Assembly: GCA_052315415.1 (NCBI GenBank)
Contig: JBLSDH010000007.1
Coordinates: forward strand, 1 to 64,000
Length of the DNA: 64,000 nucleotides
Direction: 5' to 3'
Source of the DNA: Cuniculiplasma sp052315415
GTDB taxonomy: Archaea > Thermoplasmatota > Thermoplasmata > Thermoplasmatales > Thermoplasmataceae
Position numbers and translations under genes: made by a program. The notes beneath the pieces were generated by a model that ran no database searches, was not told the DNA's origin, and worked only from the letters and a program-made list of their open reading frames with translations. Shown piece after piece: positions 1 through 8,676 of this stretch (its first letter is position 1; each line of letters begins with the position of its first letter).

Positions 1-27
1 CCATATCTTTTTATCAAACTCTTCCAT
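1..27 (-). CDS. IS256-family transposase, first codons only (partial)
   Basis: Only the first nine codons are in the window, reading MEEFDKKIW. The start is an ATG at 27-25 preceded by a good ribosome binding site, GGAGG at 37-41. The homologous start at 56459 belongs to a clearly IS256-like (Mutator type, DDE) transposase remnant, which is the basis of the name. Unlike that copy, no stop appears in the short part that can be seen here. Confidence 0.55.
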
Positions 28-140
28 TATTCATTGCCTCCTGTGGTTGTTCTTAGGAGGCATCCTTTTATGTTTCATGAAATTTATCCATTGTTGATGG
101 AGTTATTTCATTTGTTCTTACACAAGATTTGGGATACTAT
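1..140 (-). mobile_element. Right end of an IS256-family insertion sequence (element runs out of the window)
   Basis: This stretch closely matches positions 56440-56572, the right end of the decayed IS256-type element further along, in the same orientation. Its outer edge, 120-140, reads on the minus strand as ATAG, a few variable bases, then CCAAATCTTGTGT. The left terminal repeat of the other copy (55376-55396) is almost the same, which fixes the element boundary near 140. The rest of the element lies to the left of the window, so whether it is intact cannot be judged. Confidence 0.75.
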
Positions 141-248
141 CGGTCTCAATGATTTAAATTATCAAAATTTTTATATCAAAAATAATTAATAATTCTAAAT
201 TCAAATGTTAAATGAATTAAAAAATATAATATTTTGATTACCTACTTT

Positions 249-1139
249 TTAGTTTTTTAATGCGTTAACCAGTTTGGGCACTATCTGGAATATATCCCCT
301 ACTATTCCGTAGTCTGATTCCTGAAAAATAGGTGCATCCTTATCTTTATTAACTGCGATCACAACCTTTGATCCTCTCATTCCTGCAATATGCTGTATCT
401 GCCCTGATATTCCAAGTGCAATGTAAACCTTCGGTGAAACCTTCTTTCCAGACAATCCTACCTGCCTCTCTTCACTTAACCATCTGTAGTCAAGGCAAAC
501 AGGTCTGGAACCAGCTATCTCTCCATGGAGAATTTCAGCAAGTGGTTTTACCTTCTCTATGTTTTCTTTGTTTCCTATGCCCCTTCCCACAGATACAATT
601 ACCTGTGCACTCTCAATATTGCTTGATGATACCTGTTTTTCAACCACGTTTTTTACTTTCACTGGAGCCTCTGGTATTTCTATTTTCTTTATATCAGAGG
701 AAGATTTTCTCTCTCCGCTACCCATTGTTCCCGGGGCAACAACAAGTATCCTGGCTTTGGACTTTTCCTCCATTATTGTCTTTCCTCCATAAAAGTACCT
801 TTTTGTTTTTGTAAGGTCACCTTCAATGGAGAAATCAAAAATCTCAGAAATGGCCTGTTTACCTGTTTTTGCACTTATCATACCAGCAAACTCTCTTCCA
901 GTGCTTGTGCTCTCTATGAGGTAAAGATCAAAATCATTCACATTTATAGTTTCAAGTGCTGATATGAGATTCGATGAGAGGATCTTTCCTGAAAGCATGT
1001 AAATTTCCTTTGCACCGTACTCTTTCGATTCCTCAACAGCCTTTTCCGGACCCATGCCGTACACCTCACCCAAAGATGAGGCCTTTGTGATATAGGAGGA
1101 GAGTTCTGCCCCTGTTTCTGCATAACATAAAATCTTCAT
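249..1139 (-). CDS. etfA: Electron transfer flavoprotein alpha subunit
   Basis: The 296-residue product is the FAD-binding subunit of the soluble electron-transfer flavoprotein, which takes electrons from acyl-CoA dehydrogenases. Residues about 1-170 are the variable N-terminal domain. The C-terminal third has the family FAD site: SVGRGIG, SRPVCLDYRW, QVGLSGKKVSPKVYIALGIS, and IAVNKDKDAPIF near the end. Length is normal for archaeal EtfA. It overlaps the end of etfB by 4 nt (ATGA), with the binding site GGTGAGG just before its ATG, so the two subunits are translationally coupled. Acyl-CoA dehydrogenase genes begin on the other side of the divergent promoter. Confidence 0.93.
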   Translation of the reverse strand: MKILCYAETGAELSSYITKASSLGEVYGMGPEKAVEESKEYGAKEIYMLSGKILSSNLISALETINVNDFDLYLIESTSTGREFAGMISAKTGKQAISEIFDFSIEGDLTKTKRYFYGGKTIMEEKSKARILVVAPGTMGSGERKSSSDIKKIEIPEAPVKVKNVVEKQVSSSNIESAQVIVSVGRGIGNKENIEKVKPLAEILHGEIAGSRPVCLDYRWLSEERQVGLSGKKVSPKVYIALGISGQIQHIAGMRGSKVVIAVNKDKDAPIFQESDYGIVGDIFQIVPKLVNALKN

Positions 1140-1885
1140 TTTACCTCACCCTTAATTACCTTTACTACCTCTGAAATTCCCTTTTCTGGGTCTTCAAAAA
1201 CTATCTTCTTCCTGTCACTTTTTGGAGCAACATTGCTTATTATTTCTGGCATATCAGTCCTATTGCCTGTGTAATCTTCAATGTTAATGGGTTTTCTCCC
1301 GGCTGCCATTATCTGCAGTACAGCTGGAAGCCTCGGTTGATTGATTTCCTGCGTAACCGATATTACAGCAGGCATTTGAACACCTATTGTTTCATCATAC
1401 TGTTCACCAGCCTTCTTTACGATCACGTCCTTTCCCTCTATCTCTATTCCATTTGCGTTTCCAAGAAGTGGCAATGATAGTTTTGCAGCAATCATTCCTG
1501 GGAGCAATCCAGTGTATGAATCCGCTGACTGGTTTCCCAGAATTATAAGATCAAAATTTCCTACCTTTTTCATTTTCCAGCACAGTGCATCTGCCGTTTC
1601 TAATGGGTTGTTACCCCTGTATCCTTTTATGATGTAACCTTCATCAACACCCATGGCGTATGCCTCTTTCATGGCATTATTTGCCTTATCGGTACCGTAA
1701 ATAAATCCTGTAACCTTTCCTCCATGTGTCTCTTTCAGCTTTACTGCTGCCTCCACTGCATTTTTGCTCAGATTCTCCATCCTCATTGGTAATGTATCAA
1801 TCAGAGGTTTTCCTGTAGCAGGGTCAGTTTTCATCTGATCTATGTCAACTATCTGTTTTATTAAAACTGCAATGTTAAGCGACAT
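1136..1885 (-). CDS. etfB: Electron transfer flavoprotein beta subunit
   Basis: This 249-residue protein is the AMP-binding partner of EtfA. Family features are the N-terminal LNIAVLIKQIVD strand, the AMP-site segment ending in GNQSADSYTGLLPGMIAAKL, and the later QEINQPRLPAVLQIMAAGRKPI recognition region that contacts dehydrogenases (shown here only in outline). An upstream TTG at 1897 is also in frame, but the ATG at 1885 is preceded by GGGTGAT at 1891-1897 with ideal spacing and is chosen. It is the first gene of the etfBA pair and is transcribed away from the thiolase gene. Confidence 0.92.
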   Translation of the reverse strand: MSLNIAVLIKQIVDIDQMKTDPATGKPLIDTLPMRMENLSKNAVEAAVKLKETHGGKVTGFIYGTDKANNAMKEAYAMGVDEGYIIKGYRGNNPLETADALCWKMKKVGNFDLIILGNQSADSYTGLLPGMIAAKLSLPLLGNANGIEIEGKDVIVKKAGEQYDETIGVQMPAVISVTQEINQPRLPAVLQIMAAGRKPINIEDYTGNRTDMPEIISNVAPKSDRKKIVFEDPEKGISEVVKVIKGEVK

Positions 1886-1950
1886 AATATCACCCAATCC
1901 ACATTATGGATTCTTACAAAAACCTTATTTTATCAAAGTTTAATAATATG

Positions 1951-1973
1951 TCGATTTCGTAAGTCGAAATCGA
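1951..1973. promoter_or_regulatory. Perfect inverted repeat in the etfB/thiolase divergent promoter (candidate operator)
   Basis: The arms TCGATTTCG and CGAAATCGA are exact reverse complements separated by TAAGT. The site lies just upstream of a TATA-like stretch (about 1979-1988) that sits roughly 25 nt before the thiolase ATG. It is in the only regulatory space between etfBA and the acyl-CoA genes. The form and place suit a dimeric repressor such as a TetR-type fatty-acid regulator. That identity is inference, and no such regulator gene is in the window. Confidence 0.6.
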
Positions 1974-2006
1974 AAATGTATTTATGATAAATTGCATTTT
2001 CTCTTC

Positions 2007-3197
2007 ATGGAAAACAGGGATGTGTATATAGTTGATTTCAAAAGAAGTCCTTTTTCAAGATCAAGGCCTTCCCAGCCTGAGAGGGATATTTTTAACTCAG
2101 TGAGGATGGATGAAGTTCTCGGAATGCTCATAAAAGAATCATTAAAATCAAAGGGAGTTGATCCTGAGGATATTGGTGACGTTATAACGGGGTGTGCAAT
2201 ACAGGCTGATGAGAATTGGATGTATGGTGGAAGGCACCCGGTTTTTCTTGCAGGTCTTCCATTTTCAGTTCCGAGTATGGCAATTGACAGGGCATGTTCT
2301 TCCTCACTGAATGCCGTTGCTCTTGGGGGAATGGAGATCATGACCGGCCAGATTGGAATGGCCATTGCGGGCGGAATGGAACACATGACACATGTTCCAC
2401 TTTCCAATAATCCTCACGTTAAGCCAAACATAAAACTCATGGTGAGGCCTGAATATATGAAATACAACATGAATGTATCATACAATATGATAGCTACAGC
2501 TGAAAAACTTGCCTCACTTAGAGGAATAACACGAGAGGAAATGGATCAGTATTCATATGAGAGTCACAGGAATGCCGTTAAAGGCATTGAAGAGGGGTAT
2601 TTCAAGGATGAAATTCTCCCAATTACTGTTGAGTACGAAGGAAAGGAGATAACAGTTGATCAGGATCAGTCAGTTAGAAAGGATGCAAGTCTTGAACAGA
2701 TGGCATCACTTAAACCTGTTAACGGAGAGGGGGTAATAACACCAGGCAATTCATCCCCACTTAATGCTGGAGCATCCATGGTGATGCTTTCAGACGAGAA
2801 GCATATGGATAAATATGGAATGAAGCCAATGGCCAGAATAGTCTCCTTTGGGTGGGCAGGAGTTGATCCAACGATAATGGGCCATGGGCCTGTGCCAGCA
2901 ACAGAAAAGGCATTGGCAAAGGCAGGGTTATCAAAGGATGATATAGATCTATGGGAGATAAATGAGGCATTTGCAGTTGTAGTATTGAATGCAATGAAGG
3001 CATTTGACCTGAAACGTGAAAAAGTGAACATATACGGAGGCGGCATATCAATAGGGCATCCTCTTGGGGCAACGGGAGCAAGAATAGTTGGGACACTTGC
3101 AAGGGAGTTAAAGAAAAAGAATAAGAGATATGGAGCTGCAACTCTCTGTGTTGGAGGAGGTCAGGGCTACACTGTAATAATTGAGAATGTTAATTGA
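2007..3197 (+). CDS. Acetyl-CoA acyltransferase / acetyl-CoA C-acetyltransferase (thiolase)
   Basis: This 396-residue thiolase cleaves 3-ketoacyl-CoA with CoA, or runs in reverse to make acetoacetyl-CoA. The nucleophilic cysteine is in DRACSSSLNAVALGG (about residue 97). The general-base histidine is in GGGISIGHPLGATGARI, and the second cysteine is in LCVGGGQGYTVI. An upstream TTG at 1992 would add five residues. The ATG at 2007 is preferred because it fits the family start and lies about 25 nt from a TATA-like box, implying a leaderless mRNA. Two acyl-CoA dehydrogenase genes follow at once, so this is a beta-oxidation operon. Chain-length preference cannot be read from sequence. Confidence 0.93.
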   Translation: MENRDVYIVDFKRSPFSRSRPSQPERDIFNSVRMDEVLGMLIKESLKSKGVDPEDIGDVITGCAIQADENWMYGGRHPVFLAGLPFSVPSMAIDRACSSSLNAVALGGMEIMTGQIGMAIAGGMEHMTHVPLSNNPHVKPNIKLMVRPEYMKYNMNVSYNMIATAEKLASLRGITREEMDQYSYESHRNAVKGIEEGYFKDEILPITVEYEGKEITVDQDQSVRKDASLEQMASLKPVNGEGVITPGNSSPLNAGASMVMLSDEKHMDKYGMKPMARIVSFGWAGVDPTIMGHGPVPATEKALAKAGLSKDDIDLWEINEAFAVVVLNAMKAFDLKREKVNIYGGGISIGHPLGATGARIVGTLARELKKKNKRYGAATLCVGGGQGYTVIIENVN

Positions 3198-3203
3198 GGT
3201 GAT

Positions 3204-4325
3204 ATGATGGATTTTGAACTTGACAAGGAAATTTTGGACTTCAGAGATAAGGTAAGAAAGTTCGCAGAGGAAAATCTAACCTCTGAACTTGCAAAAAGTG
3301 CAGATGAGGGAGAATCATACCCGGAGACCCTGAGAAAGAAGGCTCATGCCATGGGGCTTTTCGATTTTACAAATCCATGGAAGGTGATGACTGCCATTGA
3401 GGAATTATGCGCCGTTGATCCTGGTCTTGGAATTTCTGCAACGGTACCATATTTTGGAGCAGAGGTATTGCTTCTTCACGGAAGCGATCATCTGAAGGAT
3501 AAATATCTTTCAAAGGTAATGTCAGGAGAAAAAGTTATGGGTCTTGGAGTTACGGAACCTGGTGGTGGAAGTGATGTTGCTGGATTAAAGACTGTGGCAG
3601 AGAAAAAAGGGAATAAATATATAATAAATGGGGGCAAAATGTTCATCACAAACGGCTCCATCGCAGACTTTTTTGTTACACTGGTAAGGACATCACCACC
3701 TGACAATCCTTCTAAGAGGCACCATGGGTTGTCCGTATTTGTGGTGGAAAGGGATTTCAAAGGCTTCAAATCTAACAAACTCAAGGGAAAACTTGGGGTC
3801 AGGGCAACAGATACTGCAGAACTAATATATGAAAACATGGAGGTTCCAGAGGAAAATCTGGTGGGGGAAGAGGGAAAAGGCTTCTATTACATAATGGAGT
3901 TTTTCAACATATCAAGGATCTATGTTGCAGCCCAGTCCATTGGAATAGCCAGAGGGGCAATGGAGAGAGCTGCTGAATATATACGCCAGAAGGAATCAAG
4001 TGGAAAAGCAGTATCTGAGGATAAGAAGTTCAAACTGGCGGATATTGCAACAAGAATTGAGGCCTCAAGATTACTCATGTATAAGGCAGCATCCTACCTT
4101 TTCAACTTTAAGCCAAATCCAACTCTCACAAGCATGGCAAAGGGCTATGCTTCAGAGACTGCAACAATGTCCACCGAATTCGCAATGGATATTATGGGTT
4201 CGGCAGGAAGATATTCTGATCTTGAGAGGTTTTTCAGGGATTCAAAAATTATGGAAATATGGGAAGGTACAAGTGAGGTAGAGAAGATAATAATTTCAAG
4301 AAACATAGTGAGAGGTGAATATTGA
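3204..4325 (+). CDS. Acyl-CoA dehydrogenase
   Basis: This FAD enzyme of 373 residues forms the 2,3-double bond of acyl-CoA and passes electrons to ETF. The order is an alpha-helical N-terminal domain, the middle beta domain with GLGVTEPGGGSDVAGLKT and FITNGSIADFFVTLVRT, then the C-terminal helical domain. The catalytic glutamate is in KIMEIWEGTSEVEKI (the WEGT equivalent of YEGT in the mammalian enzymes). A GGTGAT ribosome binding site directly precedes two possible ATGs, 3204 and 3207. It starts 6 nt after the thiolase stop and overlaps the next gene by 4 nt. Confidence 0.93.
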   Translation: MMDFELDKEILDFRDKVRKFAEENLTSELAKSADEGESYPETLRKKAHAMGLFDFTNPWKVMTAIEELCAVDPGLGISATVPYFGAEVLLLHGSDHLKDKYLSKVMSGEKVMGLGVTEPGGGSDVAGLKTVAEKKGNKYIINGGKMFITNGSIADFFVTLVRTSPPDNPSKRHHGLSVFVVERDFKGFKSNKLKGKLGVRATDTAELIYENMEVPEENLVGEEGKGFYYIMEFFNISRIYVAAQSIGIARGAMERAAEYIRQKESSGKAVSEDKKFKLADIATRIEASRLLMYKAASYLFNFKPNPTLTSMAKGYASETATMSTEFAMDIMGSAGRYSDLERFFRDSKIMEIWEGTSEVEKIIISRNIVRGEY

Positions 4326-5281
4326 TGAATGATGATATTAAACTGCTTCAGGAAAGTGCAGAGGAATTCGGAAAACAAAAACTTATGGATATCTCACTTC
4401 AAATAGAGAGACAAGGAATCCCAGACAACATCTACAAGGAACTTTATCTTCAGGGCTTCCTTGGATCCACAATATCAGAGAAGGAGGGAGGCCCTGGTCT
4501 TGACCACACCTTACATAGCGCAATACTTTACTCCCTTGCAAGATATTCACCATCAGTTGCAGTTTACACTTATCTTGTGAATACCTTTGGAATTATTGTA
4601 CTGAAAGATTCAGATAGGCAAAAAATGCTTGAGGGCAGTGTAAGAATATCATTTGGAGCAGGGATGTTCTCTGAAGACGAGTCAAACAATGCTGCTGGCG
4701 CTGGAGGTTTTCTGCTAACCTCAAAAGATGGAAAGATCCTCTTATTCAGGGAAGATCAGTATGAAATGGAAAAATTCAAACCTCTTGGTCTGAGAGGCAT
4801 GTCCGGTTTCAGATATAAACTGAAGGAAGAGGGAAAGCCAATTGACATGGATGTTAATAAAGTTCTCAGGGAGTCTTCAAGGGAGATAAATGCAATATTT
4901 CTAGGTATTAGTTCAGGTGCACTTGAGAAGGCTATGGAATATACAAAGGTAAGAAAGACATTCGGTCAGCCACTTAAAAATTACAGTCCCGTTGCATTCA
5001 GGCTCTCAGAACTTATGTCATCAGTGGAGGTTTACATAGAAGGGTTATTTAATTCAAGTGACAGTACAAATTTTAGAATCAAGGGAATAATTAGCGATTT
5101 TTCAAGGGTTGCAACAAAATTCTCAATTCAGTTCCACGGTGGCTATGGTTACCTTGAGGACTTTGGGGTCGAAAAGTTTTACAGGGATGCCATGTTTCTT
5201 TCAAGTTTTATATTCAGGGAAGAGAGAGACAGAAAACAGATTGCATCTGATTTTTACGGGGAAGAATCAGGCTTCCTCTAA
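4322..5281 (+). CDS. Acyl-CoA dehydrogenase-like protein lacking the usual catalytic motif
   Basis: At 319 residues it is about 50 shorter than its neighbour, mostly through a shrunken middle beta domain. The N-terminal helical domain and the C-terminal VRKTFGQPLKNYSPVAFRL and FHGGYGYLEDFGVEKFYRDA segments are clear family matches. Where the active enzyme has the WEGTSE motif with the catalytic glutamate, this protein reads FLSSFIFREERDRKQ. It is therefore probably not a standard dehydrogenase. The 4-nt overlap with the active gene suggests it is made in step with it and may be its partner in a mixed complex. That is inference. Confidence 0.82.
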   Translation: MMNDDIKLLQESAEEFGKQKLMDISLQIERQGIPDNIYKELYLQGFLGSTISEKEGGPGLDHTLHSAILYSLARYSPSVAVYTYLVNTFGIIVLKDSDRQKMLEGSVRISFGAGMFSEDESNNAAGAGGFLLTSKDGKILLFREDQYEMEKFKPLGLRGMSGFRYKLKEEGKPIDMDVNKVLRESSREINAIFLGISSGALEKAMEYTKVRKTFGQPLKNYSPVAFRLSELMSSVEVYIEGLFNSSDSTNFRIKGIISDFSRVATKFSIQFHGGYGYLEDFGVEKFYRDAMFLSSFIFREERDRKQIASDFYGEESGFL

Positions 5282-5746
5282 AAGAAATTCTTTCATCAAT
5301 TTTTCCCTTCCGGAAAACAGGTACATCAGTATGTAAATTATGAGAGAAGAGATAAAGGAAGCCAGCATGCCGAATGTAAATATCCCCTTTCCAGATGATG
5401 CCAGCAATTCAAGTATGCCCGAAATCCCACCTATTCCAAGAGTAAATGTGGACATTATTCCAAAAACGACAAAAACAATTGAAACCCTGTTAGATACCAT
5501 AAGTATATAGAAGGACAGTGAAAAAATGAAAATACCCATAATGAAATGGGAAAGAAGCACGTAGTTATTGAAAAAAATATAATTTATAAAATTACTGCCT
5601 GATAAATACGGTATTCCTTTTGAAAGAGTGATGGCAGTGAAAAGGCCAAAAACCATTGTTATGAAAAGTAAAATTATCTGTATTTTTATAAGAAAGTTAA
5701 GTTTTCTTATACTGTTCTTAACTCTTTCAGGAAGGGAATCAATCAC
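5267..5746 (-). CDS. Four-helix integral membrane protein of unknown function
   Basis: I do not recognise this 159-residue protein. It has a basic N-terminal tail, hydrophobic segments at about 22-44, 62-86, 90-112 and 120-145, and a charged C-terminus. The chosen start is a GTG at 5746. A TATA-like AT-rich region lies just upstream, so it may be leaderless. Its last 15 bases overlap the end of the convergent acyl-CoA dehydrogenase-like gene. No motif suggests a substrate. Confidence 0.65.
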   Translation of the reverse strand: MIDSLPERVKNSIRKLNFLIKIQIILLFITMVFGLFTAITLSKGIPYLSGSNFINYIFFNNYVLLSHFIMGIFIFSLSFYILMVSNRVSIVFVVFGIMSTFTLGIGGISGILELLASSGKGIFTFGMLASFISSLIIYILMYLFSGREKLMKEFLLEEA

Positions 5747-5842
5747 ACAATATCATTATAATGACAAATTAAATATTTTGGAAAAAATTTTTGAATACAA
5801 CTAGAATATGTTTTAAATCCCTATTTATAATATGTGATGTAA

Positions 5843-6349
5843 ATGAGGCGAAGAATAGTTCTTTTGAGTCTTATTTTCCTTGTAGCCGGCATTGTTATGA
5901 TAGTTGCCGGACTTGGTATAACAAGCAATTACATAACAATCAGTCATTCATATGTTGAGAATAATGGACTTTATGAGTCAAAGGAGATAAACATATCTGC
6001 AAAGGGCCTCATCTCCATAAATGGTAATATACCAATGTATCTTGTTAGTTCAAATAACATAACATTGGTGAACAGCACAAACATAAAAAATTATTCCATA
6101 GATCCTGTTGGCGAGAAGATAGCAAATGCAGGTTTTGAATTTACAGTGAACAGGGGAAGCTACTACCTCGTTTCATTGGAGAATCCAAGCTCAGCAAACA
6201 TCTACTCTTATGTTAACAATTATGTTTTCTACTCTGAAATCGGTACAGTTTTGCTTGCAGGCATAATAGTAATGGTCATTTCTTTGGTAACCTTAATTAT
6301 CGGCTTCATATTGAGGGAAAAAAAGGACAAAAAGCATGATAACACTTGA
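5843..6349 (+). CDS. Two-helix membrane protein with an external domain, first gene of an ABC exporter operon
   Basis: The 168-residue product begins with RRR followed by a transmembrane helix (about 5-28). An outside domain of about 100 residues rich in Asn and Ser follows, then a second helix (about 132-156) and a Lys-rich tail. A TATA-like box (5822-5829) stands about 20 nt before the ATG. Its end overlaps the ABC ATPase gene by 14 nt, which ties it to the transporter. It may be an accessory or substrate-sensing subunit. The family is not recognised. Confidence 0.7.
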   Translation: MRRRIVLLSLIFLVAGIVMIVAGLGITSNYITISHSYVENNGLYESKEINISAKGLISINGNIPMYLVSSNNITLVNSTNIKNYSIDPVGEKIANAGFEFTVNRGSYYLVSLENPSSANIYSYVNNYVFYSEIGTVLLAGIIVMVISLVTLIIGFILREKKDKKHDNT

Positions 6350-7175
6350 AAAGGTCAGGAAGGTTTATGATAATGGCAAGATTGCTGTTGATTCAATAGA
6401 TGCTGAATTTTCGAAGAAATTGACCACAATAATTGGGAGAAATGGTGCAGGAAAAACAACGCTCATAAGAATGATGTCAACACAGCTTAAGCCAACCTCG
6501 GGAAAAATAACATTGGATGGAATAGATGTTGTGAAAAATCCAAGGGAAGCAAGGAAAAAAATCTGCTCCATTCCACAGGAATCATCTCCCCTTGGAATTC
6601 TTACACCATATGAGCAGGTAAAGATGTATTTGATCGGAAGAGGTTTTTCACCCTCTGACGCACATCGTGAAACACTAGAGGCACTGGAAACTGTAGGTCT
6701 TTATGACGTTAGAAACAATCCCACTGACACAATGAGCGGCGGAATGAAGAGAAAAATGTATGTCGCAATATCTATCTCTTCCCATGCATCCACGGTTTTC
6801 CTTGATGAGCCCACCACAGGTCTTGATCCTCTTTCAAGGTTTGAAGTATGGTCAGCTATCAGAAAACTGGATTCGAATGTTGTTCTGACAACACATTACA
6901 TGGAGGAGGCAGAAAACCTTTCTCAGGAAGTTTATCTTGTTGAATCTGGAAAAATAATAGAAAAGGGAACAATAAAGTCTTTGCTTTCAAGATTTTCAAA
7001 CACAGTAAGGGTTGAATCACCAGAGCCCATAGATGGATCTTTTTACATTGGTGGAATGAACATAAAATATGTTCCTGTTGATGATGCCGAGGAATATGTG
7101 AAGAAAGGTTGCACAGTTAAAAAGGCAACCCTTGATGATCTTTTCATAATGAAGGGTGTGGCACTTGAATCCTAA
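6336..7175 (+). CDS. ABC transporter ATP-binding protein (ABC-2 exporter type)
   Basis: The 279-residue ATPase has Walker A GRNGAGKTTLI, the Q-loop region IPQESSPLG, signature TMSGGMKRKM, Walker B VFLDEPTTGLDP and switch histidine LTTHYMEEAE. The last 70 residues form the extra C-terminal domain usual in drug or polysaccharide-type exporters. It overlaps both neighbours, the small membrane protein upstream and the permease downstream. The three are probably one transporter. The substrate is unknown. Confidence 0.92.
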   Translation: MITLEKVRKVYDNGKIAVDSIDAEFSKKLTTIIGRNGAGKTTLIRMMSTQLKPTSGKITLDGIDVVKNPREARKKICSIPQESSPLGILTPYEQVKMYLIGRGFSPSDAHRETLEALETVGLYDVRNNPTDTMSGGMKRKMYVAISISSHASTVFLDEPTTGLDPLSRFEVWSAIRKLDSNVVLTTHYMEEAENLSQEVYLVESGKIIEKGTIKSLLSRFSNTVRVESPEPIDGSFYIGGMNIKYVPVDDAEEYVKKGCTVKKATLDDLFIMKGVALES

Positions 7176-7914
7176 ATTCATATTATATTTTGCATATTAT
7201 TATGGAATAAGAGTCATAAAAAGAGGGCCATCCTATCTAATTGCATCTCTCACAACACCACTTACACTGTTGTTTGTTGTTTATGTTCTCACAAAGGGCG
7301 CACTTGTTGATTTTGCAATAGTTGGAGGTATGGTTTCTCTTATTGCATCCCTGGGGCTTCAGTCAGCTGGCGACGCAACTTTCATGAGGCTTCAGCTTAG
7401 ATTTCAGGAAATGTATGTTGCTAGTCAGGTAGGCCCAATTGATTATATGCTTGGACTGACCCTAAGTTTCCTGGCCTTTGCAATTCCTGGTATAGTCTTA
7501 TACGCAATCCTAGGGGCACTTTCAGGTCTTTACAATGTTGAGACTTCACTTTTTATGGCATTCATCATAATAATGCTCATACTATCAACATCTGCAATTT
7601 CATTCATAATAGCAGGTCTTATAAAGCATGTAAGAAACATATGGGGAATAACATCCATTCTGTCAATAATAATGACAGTAATCCCTCCCACATTTTATCC
7701 ATACCAGTTCTTAACTGAGAGATCTTACGGAAATCTCATTATGTATCTTCTGTCAATTTCACCTGCAACCCCTGCTGCAATAAGCACTCAGATATTCTTC
7801 CATTTAAGCAATGGTTCCGCATTCACATTTTACACAATGATTGGCATACTGATTGCAGAAACACTTATATTCTTCACAGTGGCAAGATACATTACCAGAT
7901 GGAGAGAGGATTGA
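7156..7914 (+). CDS. ABC-2 type transporter permease
   Basis: This 252-residue protein has six hydrophobic segments spaced as in ABC-2 permeases, and ends with a short basic tail (ITRWRED). The start used is a GTG at 7156 inside the end of the ATPase gene; a TTG at 7168 is also possible. The conserved permease segment around LGLTLSFLAFAIPGIVLYA precedes the central helices. It works with the ATPase immediately upstream. Its stop directly abuts the stop of the convergent glycosyltransferase. Confidence 0.85.
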   Translation: MWHLNPKFILYFAYYYGIRVIKRGPSYLIASLTTPLTLLFVVYVLTKGALVDFAIVGGMVSLIASLGLQSAGDATFMRLQLRFQEMYVASQVGPIDYMLGLTLSFLAFAIPGIVLYAILGALSGLYNVETSLFMAFIIIMLILSTSAISFIIAGLIKHVRNIWGITSILSIIMTVIPPTFYPYQFLTERSYGNLIMYLLSISPATPAAISTQIFFHLSNGSAFTFYTMIGILIAETLIFFTVARYITRWRED

Positions 7915-8583
7915 TCACTGAACCCTTTTTATCAGCAATCTAATCAGGTTTGAAAACCCATCTTTCCATGTGTTAAGTTTTGGTTTCGTTATTCTAATTC
8001 CATACCTTATTGGTATCTCAATGAGAGTTCCCTTTCTGAGAGCCTCTATTTTAATCTCCTGTGAAAAGGACATTCCATCACTGAGTTCAGGCATCTTCTC
8101 ATATATGGACTTTTTAAAAACCCACATACCACTCTGTGAATCATAGAGTCTGTAACCATAAAAAAGTGAAATTGTAAAGTTAAGAACTTTGTTGCCCACA
8201 AGATGTAAACTGGTATATGTGTTGTGGGTTCTAAGTGTCATTCTGTCACAGGAGATAAAATCTATATTGTCAACGAAGAGGAGATCAATGAGAGGTTCAA
8301 CAGCATCAGAGGGGTAAGTACCATCCCCATCCATACAAACTATTACATCACCGGAAGCTTTGGAAAGGCCTGTTTTGTATGCCCTTCCATACCCTCTTCT
8401 TGCCTCATTTATTACAATTGCACCAAGCTTCTCTGCAATTTCCGGGGTACCATCCTTTGAATCAGTATCAACAACTATTATCTCATGTGGATTGAGGTAT
8501 TTGAGACTCTTTATAACTGATCCTATGGTCTCTGCCTCATTCATTGTGGGTATTACAATGCTTATTTTATGATCTCCCTTCAA
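7915..8583 (-). CDS. Family 2 glycosyltransferase (dolichol-phosphate sugar synthase type)
   Basis: The 222-residue protein is a GT-A fold enzyme that should transfer a sugar from a nucleotide-sugar to a polyprenyl phosphate. It shows SIVIPTMNEAETIGSVI, EIIVVDTDSKDGTPEIAEKLGA, the metal-binding CMDGDGTYP and an acceptor segment WVFKKSIYEKMPEL. It resembles the catalytic domain of dolichol-phosphate mannose or glucose synthases and lacks the C-terminal membrane helices many archaeal versions carry. The start is a TTG at 8583, the only start codon upstream of the first strand, without a clear ribosome binding site. Confidence 0.85.
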   Translation of the reverse strand: MKGDHKISIVIPTMNEAETIGSVIKSLKYLNPHEIIVVDTDSKDGTPEIAEKLGAIVINEARRGYGRAYKTGLSKASGDVIVCMDGDGTYPSDAVEPLIDLLFVDNIDFISCDRMTLRTHNTYTSLHLVGNKVLNFTISLFYGYRLYDSQSGMWVFKKSIYEKMPELSDGMSFSQEIKIEALRKGTLIEIPIRYGIRITKPKLNTWKDGFSNLIRLLIKRVQ

Positions 8584-8676
8584 ATTAAACCCTGAGGTGC
8601 ATGAGAATCCATGTTAAATATTTTTTATAATTCTCTCAGGTAAACTATTAAATGAATGATTTGATTTAAGAGGGCT

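Noticed and set aside
368..814. 148-codon open frame antisense to etfA
   Set aside because: It lies wholly inside a gene with strong family motifs and gives a low-complexity, Ser/Leu/Phe-rich product with no recognised domain. Many like it occur opposite other genes here.
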